A stretch of DNA of 64,000 nt from a virus. The translations under genes were made by a program, and so were the position numbers. Below the pieces are notes generated by a model, which saw only the letters and a program-made list of their open reading frames with translations, was not told the origin of the DNA and ran no database searches. Below are positions 25,903 through 34,883 of the stretch, piece by piece. The stretch's first letter is position 1. Every line of letters starts with the position of its first letter. The stretch covers positions 124,001 to 188,000 of the IMG/VR virus record IMGVR_UViG_3300020165_000007, one strand, 5' to 3'.

Positions 25903-26214
25903 ATGAAAAGACAATTATTAATAGACGAATATTCATTTAACGATGGAGAATTGAATATAATTTTTCAAGATGGGGATAAAAATTACCGAGAAGATAACAT
26001 AGATGAAGATATTTTCGAATCTTATATTACCGCATCAGGTAGATTAGAAGGGTTTGAAGATATGTGGGATGGGTATAGTGAGTCTCATTATACTAAAGAC
26101 TATATTATGGACTATTCCTACTGGTTAAGTGAAATTTGTGAGAGTAGTGACATTTTAGATTTTATTTACTATTATTACGAAAGTAATAAATTACCTAAAA
26201 TACTTGAAGAATGA
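25903..26214 (+). CDS. Small acidic protein of unknown function
   Basis: A 103-residue acidic protein, rich in Asp, Glu and Tyr, with a central SESHYTKDYIMDYSYWLSEI region. Its stop overlaps the start of the RmlC-like gene (ATGA), so the two are translated together. Not recognised. Confidence 0.65.
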   Translation: MKRQLLIDEYSFNDGELNIIFQDGDKNYREDNIDEDIFESYITASGRLEGFEDMWDGYSESHYTKDYIMDYSYWLSEICESSDILDFIYYYYESNKLPKILEE

Positions 26215-26852
26215 ATTTAATCTCCACTTCCTTTGATAACGTATATCTTATTGAGGAACCTGTCCATACTGATGATAGGGGTTTTTTTATGGAAACATGG
26301 AATGAAATAGGATACTCTAATAGAAAGTTACTTAAAGATATACCTTCACTAAAAGCGATACAGAATGACGATTCATTATTCTCAACTCTGTTTGTTCAAG
26401 ATAACCTATCTAAATCAAAATTAGGGGTCTTTAGAGGACTACATTATCAAACAGGTGACTTTCCTCAGCCCAAATTAGTTAGAGTATTAAAAGGGTCCGT
26501 AATCGATTTTATAGTTGATTTGAGAGAGGATTCTAAAACCTACGGTAAGTTTGAGTTTTTTGAATTAAATGATAAAAATAATATGAGTTTATTTATTCCC
26601 TCATACTTCGCTCACGGATTTTTATCTTTAGAAGACGATACTCTTCTTTCTTACAAGTGTGGTAGTTATTACAGTAAAGAAAGTGAAGGAAGCGTAAATT
26701 ATAATGACCCAGTCATCAGACATGTAATTAACAATAAAGACACAATTAAAGACGTTATAGAAATTAACTTACCTCATCATAATGAAAAAGATTTACTCAT
26801 ATCTGATAAAGATAAAAACGCACCAAAATTCCTTTATAGAAGGCATGAATGA
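26211..26852 (+). CDS. rfbC: dTDP-4-dehydrorhamnose 3,5-epimerase-like protein
   Basis: A 213-residue protein of the RmlC cupin family. The start (EEPVHTDDRGFFMETWNE), FVQDNLSKSK, the catalytic-His motif FRGLHYQTG, PKLVRVLKGSVIDFIVDLR, the YGKFE strand and FIPSYFAHGF all appear in order. The catalytic His and the conserved Lys, Asp and Tyr positions are present, so it may be active. RmlC epimerises a sugar nucleotide on the way to dTDP-rhamnose and related sugars. No other sugar-nucleotide gene is in the window. The product may modify a glycan or supply a sugar for DNA or surface modification. Confidence 0.88.
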   Translation: MNLISTSFDNVYLIEEPVHTDDRGFFMETWNEIGYSNRKLLKDIPSLKAIQNDDSLFSTLFVQDNLSKSKLGVFRGLHYQTGDFPQPKLVRVLKGSVIDFIVDLREDSKTYGKFEFFELNDKNNMSLFIPSYFAHGFLSLEDDTLLSYKCGSYYSKESEGSVNYNDPVIRHVINNKDTIKDVIEINLPHHNEKDLLISDKDKNAPKFLYRRHE

Positions 26853-27021
26853 ATATGAATTGTTTTCACATACAGAAAAAATAATTGATTCTTTAAATAA
26901 AAAGGAACAATGCAATTCAACTTTACGATATATAGAGTTGTATTATAAAAGAACTGAAAATTTTGTACTATACAATACTTTGTTACGAAAACTTAATAAT
27001 AAAAAATCCCTCCTAATGTGA
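26845..27021 (+). CDS. Small protein of unknown function
   Basis: Fifty-eight residues from the ATG at 26845, overlapping the end of the epimerase gene by 8 nt. Charged and helical (LRYIELYYKRTENFVLYNTL). The last codons run into the terminator hairpin. It is supported mainly by tight coupling and codon phase. Confidence 0.5.
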   Translation: MNEYELFSHTEKIIDSLNKKEQCNSTLRYIELYYKRTENFVLYNTLLRKLNNKKSLLM

Positions 27022-27032
27022 GGGATTTTTTA
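27001..27032. terminator. Bidirectional terminator
   Basis: Stem AATCCCTC with GAGGGATT, with A-run on the left and T-run on the right. It lies between converging genes and can serve both. Confidence 0.85.
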
Positions 27033-27033
27033 T

Positions 27034-27906
27034 TTAGATAAATTTCTTAAATCTATCAAACATTTCTACTATTCGTTCTTTTTGTTTTATAAAGTCTTCC
27101 ATTAGGTCTTCGTCAACATCTTCATATGTCTCACCACATCCTTCACACACATCTTCCTCCTCAACCTCTTCGTATGTTTCACCACATCCTTCACACACAT
27201 CTTCCTCATCAACCTCTTCGTATGTTTCACCATCCATGGAACCGTCTGAATTGAAATTATAAGCCCCCATTTCACCACTATACTTTTCCTTACCGTCTAA
27301 GTCTTGATTCATATCTGAATCAACATCATCATACTCGGCAGCACTCATCTCACCCCCAAACATTTGCATGATGGAATCAATATCCATACCATAAGAATCG
27401 GAAATATCAGTTGTAGAGTCATCAAATTGTTCAGGACCTCCAGATTCAAAGTCGTAAGCTGATTCTACATCTGACACATCCATATCATCAGCCGCGTATT
27501 CTTTAACTTCCTCCTGTAATGATTTACACTTTTCACTATTCATGTTTAAGAATAATTGAGCCTGTTTCTCTGGTTTTCCACCTTCTTTTCGGGCTTTTTC
27601 AACACAGTCACATGTAACTTCACCCCCACAGTATTCAGTAAAACTACCTTTATCCATATCAACTTTCTGAATCCAATCTTTATCTTCTTCACTAACAACA
27701 GATTCGTTAACCAAATGATTTTTGTATTGACCGACCTCACCTCTGTTGTTAACGGTAATACCTTGTGAATCTGATGGACCTTCGTCCTGTAATAATGGTT
27801 GTGGACCTGATGGAATATTACCAGTAGCATATCCGTTGTAGAATGCTGAGTGTTGCTGAAGGATTGAATTTCTCTCTTCGTCTGACATTGTAGAATAACC
27901 TCTCAT
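27034..27906 (-). CDS. Acidic protein with C-terminal CxxC repeats
   Basis: About 290 residues from the ATG at 27906 (MRGYSTMSDEERNSI), chosen because a TATTTATA motif lies exactly 13 nt upstream. The middle is Asp/Ser/Gly-rich and acidic. Near the C-terminus are two near-identical 16-residue repeats, CEGCGETYEEV-(D/E)EEDV, preceded and followed by partial copies; each has a CxxC pair, so two pairs could bind one zinc. An earlier CGGEVTCDC lies near residue 95. The end is a basic helix. A virion protein is likely from the promoter type; function unknown. Confidence 0.7.
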   Translation of the reverse strand: MRGYSTMSDEERNSILQQHSAFYNGYATGNIPSGPQPLLQDEGPSDSQGITVNNRGEVGQYKNHLVNESVVSEEDKDWIQKVDMDKGSFTEYCGGEVTCDCVEKARKEGGKPEKQAQLFLNMNSEKCKSLQEEVKEYAADDMDVSDVESAYDFESGGPEQFDDSTTDISDSYGMDIDSIMQMFGGEMSAAEYDDVDSDMNQDLDGKEKYSGEMGAYNFNSDGSMDGETYEEVDEEDVCEGCGETYEEVEEEDVCEGCGETYEDVDEDLMEDFIKQKERIVEMFDRFKKFI

Positions 27907-27919
27907 GACTATTTTTTTA

Positions 27920-27927
27920 TATAAATA
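27920..27927 (-). promoter_or_regulatory. Late-type promoter motif TATTTATA
   Basis: Perfect octamer on the minus strand, 13 nt before the ATG at 27906. This fixes the start choice for that gene. Confidence 0.5.
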
Positions 27928-27971
27928 TGTTTTACTTACAGAATAATTTGACATCTTAAATAAAGATTTGT

Positions 27972-28235
27972 ATGTTTAAAACAAAAATGGATAAAACTAA
28001 GTACTTCGATTTTGCTGAGGGAGCTGTAATGTTAGATGGTTTTGATGACTGTGTAATAGGTATTTCAGAGTCTTTCGGAGAAGAACCTCGTCTTATATAC
28101 TCCAAAATACAGATAATAAAAAAGTTAATGGAGGATATGACAGAAGACGAAGCTGTTGAATACTACTACTATAATATAGTTGGTGGTTATTTTGGTATAC
28201 AAAACCCGATTTTCATTCAAGATAATTTGGATTAA
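27972..28235 (+). CDS. Conserved small phage protein
   Basis: An 87-residue protein. LDGFDDCVIGISESFGEEPR, then YSKIQIIKKLMEDMTEDEAV and YYNIVGGYFG look like a small family common in phages and plasmids, in which a helix with 'M-T-x-(D/E)-E-A' is followed by an N-x-x-G-G/A-Y motif. Its function is unknown to me. The alternative start at the second Met (27987) cannot be excluded. Confidence 0.75.
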   Translation: MFKTKMDKTKYFDFAEGAVMLDGFDDCVIGISESFGEEPRLIYSKIQIIKKLMEDMTEDEAVEYYYYNIVGGYFGIQNPIFIQDNLD

Positions 28236-28257
28236 TTGGTATAAAGTCGTATATTTG
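28227..28257 (+). promoter_or_regulatory. Bacteroidota-type promoter
   Basis: TTG at 28227-28229 and TATATTTG at 28250-28257, spacing 20 nt, inside and just after the end of the preceding gene. Confidence 0.7.
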
Positions 28258-28277
28258 TTTTCACAAAAGAGAATAAT

Positions 28278-28688
28278 ATGACTGTACATGAACTTAGTGA
28301 CTACTTCAACCAATCTCCGAACATGGCAAAAGTTTATAAAGAACATAAGTCCATCGGTCGTTTGATTCGTAGTAATATGTTTAAGTACTCTAATCCTCGT
28401 CGTTGGAATAATAAGGACTTGACTTATAAAATCACGTACATTAAGGTCGACAAGAGTGAAAATTTAATAGTCAATCTCAAAGTCTCAGGTACGATGGGTA
28501 ATAATTGGGGTGGAGAAAAGGGGACTTGTGTTACTGAATATGTTAAAGTTAATTTCTCAAGTTCCCGTAGACGTAATGATGATATTCGTAGGGCGGTTCG
28601 AGAAGATGTTCAAAAGTTTTTCCGTCTTTTCGGTATGGATAGTTATAGGGTTGAGATTGGTAAGATTAAAGTGTGTAAAGAACTTTAA
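28278..28688 (+). CDS. Small early-type protein of unknown function
   Basis: A 136-residue basic protein with an Arg-rich stretch (SSSRRRNDDIRRAVRED) and a C-terminus VEIGKIKVCKEL. The end resembles the C-terminus of the protein at 38825 (DKVKICKITFE), which also has a host-type promoter, so the two may be distant paralogues. Arginines are mostly CGN codons. Ends overlap the convergent gene by 4 nt. Function unknown. Confidence 0.75.
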   Translation: MTVHELSDYFNQSPNMAKVYKEHKSIGRLIRSNMFKYSNPRRWNNKDLTYKITYIKVDKSENLIVNLKVSGTMGNNWGGEKGTCVTEYVKVNFSSSRRRNDDIRRAVREDVQKFFRLFGMDSYRVEIGKIKVCKEL

Positions 28689-31270
28689 AGTTTTACCGTA
28701 AAATACTTAAAAGCTAACGGACCTAATTTCCTCAATTCTCGGTTAATATTATTAGTAGTTAACTCTTGCTCTTTATCTTGTAGATTTCTAAATGCTACTG
28801 ATATCATAACCTGTTGTGACTTCTCTGCAAGTTGCAACAGGTTTTCTTTTTCATCCTCATCTTCAATTTGTTGGTAACTACCCTGTAATTCTTGTATCTT
28901 TAAATATTTTTCCAAGAAGTCTCTACCGCTCCAAGTAAAATCAGGTGATTGCATCATATTAACAATACCACTATCTCTTAACGCCTTTAAAAAATCAAAG
29001 ATATAACCACCATTATCCATTTTTAGAAGGGGTAGTAATGGTTTCATTTCATCAATAAAATTTTCATTAATTGTTGTAATAGACTCAGGATATGTATCAC
29101 TAATAGTACCCTCATTTTTATCGGGGTAATCTGAATTCTTTAATATATGTCTAAGTAAGTTTAAAGAACCAATTCTTTTGTCGTTAGTATCCACAACAGT
29201 CCAAGGAACCTCACCTTTACCCAAGTCAAAAACTTTTTCTTTGTATTCTGTATAGTCATCCCACTTTTCTAAAGACTTTTCATCATTAGGTGAAAATTTC
29301 CAATATTTTAAAGGCGAAGACTTTCTTAAATCAAATCTTTTTTCTTGTGTTTTAGGTGTTATTGATAACCAAAACTTATATAAGTCAGTTCCCCTACTAA
29401 CTAAAGACTTTTCAAAATCATTAACATTATTCATAAACCCCTCATATTCTTCATCAGTTCCATATCCCATAACTGGTTCCACAATTCCTCTGTTATACCA
29501 ACTACGGTCAAAAAAAGTAATTTTACCAGGTTCAATATGTTGTTCATATCTTTTAAACCAATCCTCCCTTTCTTCAGGTGTTGGTATTCCCAAGGCAACC
29601 ACATTAAAATATTTTGGGTCTAAATATTTAGTTATGGTTCTTATCGTTGAGCCTTTACCTGCAGTGTCTCTACCTTCGAATACTACTGCGATAGATTTAC
29701 CTGTCTGCTTGATGTGTTCTTGTAATTTTAATAACTCAACTTGTAATGGTAGTAACTCTTTTTTAAATTGTTTTTTACCTATGGAAGATATCTCAGGCTC
29801 CTCGCCTCCGTAAACTAACTCATCTTCAACATTAAAATCATCATCTTCAAATTCTGACGATTTTCTATTACCGATAGAATTAACTAAGATTTCTAAATAT
29901 TCTCTGGCGTTTATTCTTGGGTTACCTGATTTTAAAAATTTTCTTTCTAAGTTTCTTATTACTAAGTTGTTTATATCCTCATCTTTTAGTTGAGATAGTA
30001 AATCTTCCATTTCTGACGGGTCAATATCTTTACTTCTTAATACGTTAGATAAATCTTCTTTAGATTCATCCATTTGACTGGGAAGGTCTATCAATCCTTT
30101 ATCTTTCATTATTCTCGCCAGTCTATCTCCATATAAATCAATAACTCTTTTTAAGAATAAATCAGGATTTTTTCTAATATATTGAATTATATCAAACCTG
30201 ACATTTTTAGAGTATTTTCCAAATAAGTCTGATATTTTGTCGTCTTTTCTATACGAGTCTTTACGATAAAACAGGTTTTTTATTTCTTTATTACTGACCT
30301 TAGGAAACGTAATAATTTTACAATCACCTCCAACCTTACCCTGTGGTAATGAAATACTATTTACACTTTTCCCACTTTTATAATTATTAATAACTAAATC
30401 AATTAAACTATCGGTGTCATTTAAACAATATGAAATATATTCATCATTTAAAATAGAAAAAATCCATTTTAGTGACTTTTCTTCACCGGACACCGCACTC
30501 TTCCCCTCTGTTTCTCCTACAACGAAAGATACTTTCATCATTAGTTTTTTATATGGATTAAACTCATCATCTTTATCCATTAAATCTATAGGTCTTTTTA
30601 AATCATCTATTTCATACCCATCCTCAACCATTTTAATTTTTGCGGCCTTAAACCCACTAGATAATGAACCTAAGTCAAATCGTTCACCTGGTTGTGTCAA
30701 TTTAACTGAGTAATAATCCTCACCGATTTTTATATCTTCTTTTCGTTGAGATATTATAGGTTTACCTCCTGTAAGTCCTGCTAATAACCCTTCAAAATTA
30801 AATCCTCTACCGTCTTTATCTTTTTTAAATGATAAGAAGTACTCATAAAATCTAATTTTATCAACTAATCTTTTTAATGTGTTTTCTAAATCAATATCTT
30901 TATTAATGTCAAAAAATGTTAGTCCTTCACTACTTAAAATCTTTTTTATCACATTACTTGAAGACATCTTTGTTTTTGGTATCGGACCTAACGTAGACAT
31001 TATTTTACTTAGAGTTGTTGATGTCGCGTCTATTTCTTCTTTAATTACATCTTGATTTTCTTTAACCCACACATCTTCATCACCAACTAAATTAAGGGTT
31101 CTACCGTTATCCCACTCAACATAATATAATGGTTCATTGCTCCATGGGTCAGACCCAATACCAATAACAGTACCTTTAGTGCCGACAGTTATTGGGGAGT
31201 AAGGGTCACTCATAACAATTAAAGTGACTCTATCACCTTTTTTTAAATTTGGGTTAATATCCATACTCAT
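28685..31270 (-). CDS. ppk2: Polyphosphate kinase 2 fused to a DUF4314-like and other domains
   Basis: An 861-residue protein. Residues 1-65 resemble DUF4314, a small SH3-like domain: KGDRVTLIVMSDPYSPITVG and VEWDNGRTLNL. Residues about 70-490 are unrecognised. Residues about 500-740 form a PPK2 domain: Walker A FEGRDTAGKGST near 531-542, GIPTPEER, FFDRSWYNRGIVEPVMGY, and WKFSPNDEKSLEKWDDY. PPK2 uses polyphosphate to phosphorylate nucleotides, or the reverse. The last 120 residues are helical. PPK2 enzymes are normally about 230-300 residues, so the N-terminal 490 residues are an unusual addition. It has the late-type promoter context of virion genes. Confidence 0.88.
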   Translation of the reverse strand: MSMDINPNLKKGDRVTLIVMSDPYSPITVGTKGTVIGIGSDPWSNEPLYYVEWDNGRTLNLVGDEDVWVKENQDVIKEEIDATSTTLSKIMSTLGPIPKTKMSSSNVIKKILSSEGLTFFDINKDIDLENTLKRLVDKIRFYEYFLSFKKDKDGRGFNFEGLLAGLTGGKPIISQRKEDIKIGEDYYSVKLTQPGERFDLGSLSSGFKAAKIKMVEDGYEIDDLKRPIDLMDKDDEFNPYKKLMMKVSFVVGETEGKSAVSGEEKSLKWIFSILNDEYISYCLNDTDSLIDLVINNYKSGKSVNSISLPQGKVGGDCKIITFPKVSNKEIKNLFYRKDSYRKDDKISDLFGKYSKNVRFDIIQYIRKNPDLFLKRVIDLYGDRLARIMKDKGLIDLPSQMDESKEDLSNVLRSKDIDPSEMEDLLSQLKDEDINNLVIRNLERKFLKSGNPRINAREYLEILVNSIGNRKSSEFEDDDFNVEDELVYGGEEPEISSIGKKQFKKELLPLQVELLKLQEHIKQTGKSIAVVFEGRDTAGKGSTIRTITKYLDPKYFNVVALGIPTPEEREDWFKRYEQHIEPGKITFFDRSWYNRGIVEPVMGYGTDEEYEGFMNNVNDFEKSLVSRGTDLYKFWLSITPKTQEKRFDLRKSSPLKYWKFSPNDEKSLEKWDDYTEYKEKVFDLGKGEVPWTVVDTNDKRIGSLNLLRHILKNSDYPDKNEGTISDTYPESITTINENFIDEMKPLLPLLKMDNGGYIFDFLKALRDSGIVNMMQSPDFTWSGRDFLEKYLKIQELQGSYQQIEDEDEKENLLQLAEKSQQVMISVAFRNLQDKEQELTTNNINRELRKLGPLAFKYFTVKL

Positions 31271-31315
31271 AAAAAATACCTTTTATCATAAATATACTAA
31301 ATAACCTAATATTTA

Positions 31316-31323
31316 TATTTATA
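31316..31323 (+). promoter_or_regulatory. Late-type promoter motif TATTTATA
   Basis: Perfect octamer on the plus strand, 10 nt before the ATG at 31334. A plus-strand example showing that the motif orientation follows the gene. Confidence 0.5.
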
Positions 31324-31333
31324 ATATAAAGTT

Positions 31334-31972
31334 ATGAAGGTAATTTTAACTGAAAGTCAATTTAACACGTTATTAAAAGAGAATTACAAGGAGAAGGTCG
31401 GAGGTTCTCTAATGAATCTTAGTAAATTCTCAAATAAAGTAGTCAGAGACGCGTCAAACCAACTAAAATTTGATTTTAGATTTTTAGTCACTTATGGTGC
31501 AGGTATAGGCTCTATACTACAATCGGTATTTGATTATTTAGAAGGTAACTTTACAGGTCTGAGTGAAACTCAGTTAGCGGGATTGGCTGTTATGGCGGTA
31601 GGGGTTGTGTTTTTTGAAAATAAAGATTTAAAGTCTCAAATAAAAAATATTGAGTCGATGGGTTTAAGTTCTGAATTAGATAACGTTGTTAGTTATACTC
31701 AAAATTTAAAAAATAAATTTTCTAATATTTTAAGGGTTTTAGGTTTGTCTATTCACAGAACATCAAATATTATATCATATAGTTTTTTAATACCATTACT
31801 CTCTATTATTATAGAAATTGTAACATTACATGGTGTTGAATCTTCCCAATTTAGTATGTTAATTGAGAGTTTATTAACATCGGGTCTTATTGCCGTAGAG
31901 GGTGTAGCGTTAAGAGATATATTAATGAAGGCTGGTGATATTATTAGTCAAAAGACTGTTAATCAAAAGTAA
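31334..31972 (+). CDS. Candidate capsid-targeted membrane protein
   Basis: A 212-residue protein starting MKVILTESQFNTLLKENYKE, a leader with LKE-N. Three or four hydrophobic segments follow: near residues 50-68, 82-97, 140-165 and 175-192. It is one of few plus-strand members of the leader-bearing group and has its own TATTTATA. Membrane topology with a cleavable leader suggests delivery into the host envelope. Function unknown. Confidence 0.7.
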   Translation: MKVILTESQFNTLLKENYKEKVGGSLMNLSKFSNKVVRDASNQLKFDFRFLVTYGAGIGSILQSVFDYLEGNFTGLSETQLAGLAVMAVGVVFFENKDLKSQIKNIESMGLSSELDNVVSYTQNLKNKFSNILRVLGLSIHRTSNIISYSFLIPLLSIIIEIVTLHGVESSQFSMLIESLLTSGLIAVEGVALRDILMKAGDIISQKTVNQK

Positions 31973-32267
31973 ATTCTTTATCCACTACATAGTAAAAGAC
32001 ATCCATAGCCCAATATAAGTTTTTGACTTTACCCTTCTCTCTTTCTTTACTTATTTTTTTAATCTTCTCTTTATCTCCTGAGATTACTCCAACAATTTTT
32101 TTACCACTAGGTAGGTCTATATGTTTATGAGTATTAATCGATATTGGTTCAGGTTTATCAAAATCCTTTAACCTCTTCACTAATTGTTTTTTACTCCCAC
32201 CATATGATAACCTACGAGTTTTACAATAATTTTTTAATTCTACTAATGAAAGTGAGTTATAATCCAT
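31959..32267 (-). CDS. SAP-domain protein
   Basis: A 102-residue basic protein. The first 35 residues match a SAP motif: LSLVELKNYCKTRRLSYGGS then KKQLVKRLKDF, a two-helix DNA-binding element. The remainder is Lys-rich with a beta strand at the end. Small SAP proteins in phages bind DNA; the target is unknown. Its 3' end overlaps the convergent gene by 14 nt. Confidence 0.8.
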   Translation of the reverse strand: MDYNSLSLVELKNYCKTRRLSYGGSKKQLVKRLKDFDKPEPISINTHKHIDLPSGKKIVGVISGDKEKIKKISKEREKGKVKNLYWAMDVFYYVVDKEFTFD

Positions 32268-32291
32268 AAAGACTAAATTACTAATTTAATC

Positions 32292-32666
32292 TCATAATTC
32301 AAAATCTTTTTTTAATTGTTCAATATCCATTCTAAGTTTTTCATCTCTTTCAATAGAATCTGTAGCACTTTCAAAGTCTACGTCTTTTTTGTTTTTAGAT
32401 GAATAATCAGTATCGGTAGAATATGCTTTATTATGTGAACCTCCCGAATCTAACCCCTTTTCTAATCTAATTAATCTTTTATGTATTTCCTTAATAGAAT
32501 TTTCTACATCTGACCAATTTTCAATACTTTGTAAAATTATAGTATCTGATAAAAATTCAGGTAAATCATAATCAACAACGTCTGATGTATTCCCGTAAAG
32601 ACCTTGTTCTTTAATAGTCTGTATAATTACTTTATTTAGTTGGGTTTCTGTTAACTTAATTTTCAT
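32292..32666 (-). CDS. Candidate capsid-targeted small protein
   Basis: A 124-residue protein beginning MKIKLTETQLNKVIIQTIKE, followed by QG: the leader is almost the same type as those at 31334 (KVILTESQFN) and 61.4 kb (KLKESDLEN). The mature part is acidic and helical. It overlaps the zincin gene upstream by 4 nt. Function unknown. Confidence 0.72.
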   Translation of the reverse strand: MKIKLTETQLNKVIIQTIKEQGLYGNTSDVVDYDLPEFLSDTIILQSIENWSDVENSIKEIHKRLIRLEKGLDSGGSHNKAYSTDTDYSSKNKKDVDFESATDSIERDEKLRMDIEQLKKDFEL

Positions 32667-33505
32667 CTTACTTTATATTTTTCTTTGTACTTATTAGTTA
32701 AAAAAAGTACTAGTTCATTAATATCTTCGTTATTTAGATTATGAACATTTTTATTTCTATTAAACCAATCCCTCATTGTTTTTTCTATCGGTTCTTTTCT
32801 AAGTTTGTTTACTCTTCTAAAACCTTTTAACTCTGCGGGTATTTCATGTGGCTGTTTATAATACTCTTTATCTTTAGGTCTATCATCTGAATTATCCTCA
32901 AAAGGGTCTTTTTCATCATCTGGACTTCCCCATGAGGTTTGATAAACGTGTTCTAATTCGTGCGCAATTATATCATTTAAATCCGCAATTACATCATATA
33001 AAATTTTAGGTAAACCATTAGGGTTAATTATAAGATTAATTGTTATTGTATCACCCTCATCAACTGTCTGACCATCAATTAAGTAACCGTCTTTTAGGTT
33101 AGGGTCTAACTGATATGTAAATTCTACACTAAACTCAGGTATGTTTTTAAAGTCATACTCAAATTCTTCCCCGTCTGTTATTTTTTCAGGTAAGTAATGA
33201 TTTCCTGTTTCTTTACTTTTAATAATATTAACTAATGTCCTAACAATTTCTCTTATAGGTGCGTCTGTAACTCTTCTTTCAACTACTAACCCTTCTATCA
33301 GTATCTTACCCCTTTCTTTCAAGTGTTCTTTAATTTGAAACACTAATTCTTCGACTATAGTATTTGGATTTTCGTCTTCATAAAATCCTGTTTTGATTCT
33401 GAAGTAGTTTTTACTCACTAAGGACTCTGCATAAGGAATGTTATTTGTCTTAACGACAACCATTTCCATTATACCATCATAATAATCTTTAAATTCTTCA
33501 CTCAT
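32663..33505 (-). CDS. Zincin-like metallopeptidase
   Basis: About 280 residues from the ATG at 33505. A zinc-binding motif IIAHELEHVYQ (HExxH) lies near residue 190, with a possible third ligand in the PHEIPAELKGFRR segment about 45 residues later. The N-terminal half is alpha/beta. It overlaps genes on both sides (4 and 8 nt). A second HExxH protein lies at 22.8 kb, so the phage carries at least two small zincins plus the secreted M43 enzyme. Role unknown; structural-protein maturation is possible. Confidence 0.78.
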   Translation of the reverse strand: MSEEFKDYYDGIMEMVVVKTNNIPYAESLVSKNYFRIKTGFYEDENPNTIVEELVFQIKEHLKERGKILIEGLVVERRVTDAPIREIVRTLVNIIKSKETGNHYLPEKITDGEEFEYDFKNIPEFSVEFTYQLDPNLKDGYLIDGQTVDEGDTITINLIINPNGLPKILYDVIADLNDIIAHELEHVYQTSWGSPDDEKDPFEDNSDDRPKDKEYYKQPHEIPAELKGFRRVNKLRKEPIEKTMRDWFNRNKNVHNLNNEDINELVLFLTNKYKEKYKVR

Positions 33506-33989
33506 TATCCTCAAATATAATATCATTAATTTTTAATTCATAGTCTTCCATACCAATTAATCTTGCAAGTCTACCAAATTGACTATCCCAATTATAACTA
33601 CTACTTTTAAATTGTTTTTTAAAAAAATCAAATAAATCTCCAAGTTTTGAGTCCACAACTAGTGTATTAATATCAGTATCACCTAATATGACGTTTTTTA
33701 ATACAATATCGCAACTTAACGACTTATAAATTTTACCCATACTATTTATCACTGAAAACTTTTTAGGTATAAATTTAATTTCACATTTTATTTTCGTTGG
33801 TGTAGAAAATAAAAAAATCTCATCCTCCATATGTCTAAAGGTAGATAGTAGGTGTAACCTATCTTTAAAATTAACAGAATCTTTTTTTAACTCTTCAATA
33901 GTTTCATCCCTGTTTTGTATTACGTCTTTAGCGTAATAATCATCAGGTCGGTTATAAAGATAGTCGGGTAATTCAATGTCTAATTCCAT
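33498..33989 (-). CDS. Protein of unknown function
   Basis: A 163-residue soluble protein, charged, with alternating strands and helices, and no recognised motif. It is the first gene of a four-gene overlapping run (to 32292), with a late-type motif variant at 33994-34001 only 4 nt before its ATG. Confidence 0.65.
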   Translation of the reverse strand: MELDIELPDYLYNRPDDYYAKDVIQNRDETIEELKKDSVNFKDRLHLLSTFRHMEDEIFLFSTPTKIKCEIKFIPKKFSVINSMGKIYKSLSCDIVLKNVILGDTDINTLVVDSKLGDLFDFFKKQFKSSSYNWDSQFGRLARLIGMEDYELKINDIIFEDNE

Positions 33990-34001
33990 AACAAATAAAT
34001 A

Positions 34002-34847
34002 TTACAAACTTTGTAACATTTCAATAAGTTTTGGATGTGGGTAAATATCAAACTTATCTTTTCTAAAATTAGTGTGTGACCATATCCCCGAACCACCCTC
34101 ATTCGCTAATGGTTGGTAGTCAAAAGGTTTCCAATTGTTTCTTTTAGCATCTGTATATAACCTTAACGCATAATTAGTATTTCTACCATGTAATCCGTCT
34201 TCGAGTAGCATTTTACCATTCATACCTAAGTACCCCTTACTATTTAAAAATTTCTGTTGTTTAAGTATAGGTAAATCCTTTATTGTATCATCATAAGATT
34301 CAAATAATTCATTAATGCCCTTACACACGTCAATATTATATTTTTCAGATAAAGTAGATATCAAATACTTAATAGACGAGATTTGTTTATCTGTATAGTT
34401 GTGATAATATCTAAATCCTCTCCAATTTTTACCTAAATCAATTACATCTTCATCAGGTACTTTAGAATTGACATATGTGAAATATTGACCGTCTTGAGAC
34501 CTCGTTAGAGGTCCGTAATTACATATTTCAATACCTATTGATTGTTTATTTAACTGTGAGTTGTTTGAATTTTTAGTCCCTAAGTGATGTGCCCAATATT
34601 TTAAATCAAAACACTCCACAATATTACCGTCCCACTTAGTGTCTCCATCTCTAGTTGATTTATTTCCTATTACAAAATGAGTCGCAACCCTTAAAGATTT
34701 ACCTCCTTTAGTTTTATCTCTATCCCACGCATACACAACCCAATCAGGTCTATGACTACCAGCAGTATGATGTAGTACTATAGATTTCTTTTCCGTTTCA
34801 TCCGGAAAAAATTCATCTTTTGGAAGGTGTAATTTATTTATCTTCAT
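34002..34847 (-). CDS. N-acetylmuramoyl-L-alanine amidase (endolysin)
   Basis: A 281-residue amidase of the amidase_2/PGRP fold: KSIVLHHTAGSHRPDWVVYA gives the first zinc His, then ATHFVIGN, WAHHLG and QSIGIEICNYG. The remaining ligands appear at the very C-terminus: WSHTNFRKDKFDIYPHP (H and D). A long insertion (residues about 150-255) separates them. It cleaves the sugar-peptide bond of peptidoglycan at lysis. No signal peptide, so it needs a holin; the candidate is at 12.8 kb. Confidence 0.88.
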   Translation of the reverse strand: MKINKLHLPKDEFFPDETEKKSIVLHHTAGSHRPDWVVYAWDRDKTKGGKSLRVATHFVIGNKSTRDGDTKWDGNIVECFDLKYWAHHLGTKNSNNSQLNKQSIGIEICNYGPLTRSQDGQYFTYVNSKVPDEDVIDLGKNWRGFRYYHNYTDKQISSIKYLISTLSEKYNIDVCKGINELFESYDDTIKDLPILKQQKFLNSKGYLGMNGKMLLEDGLHGRNTNYALRLYTDAKRNNWKPFDYQPLANEGGSGIWSHTNFRKDKFDIYPHPKLIEMLQSL

Positions 34848-34883
34848 AATAATATTATTAGATTTGTCTTATATAATATAAAT

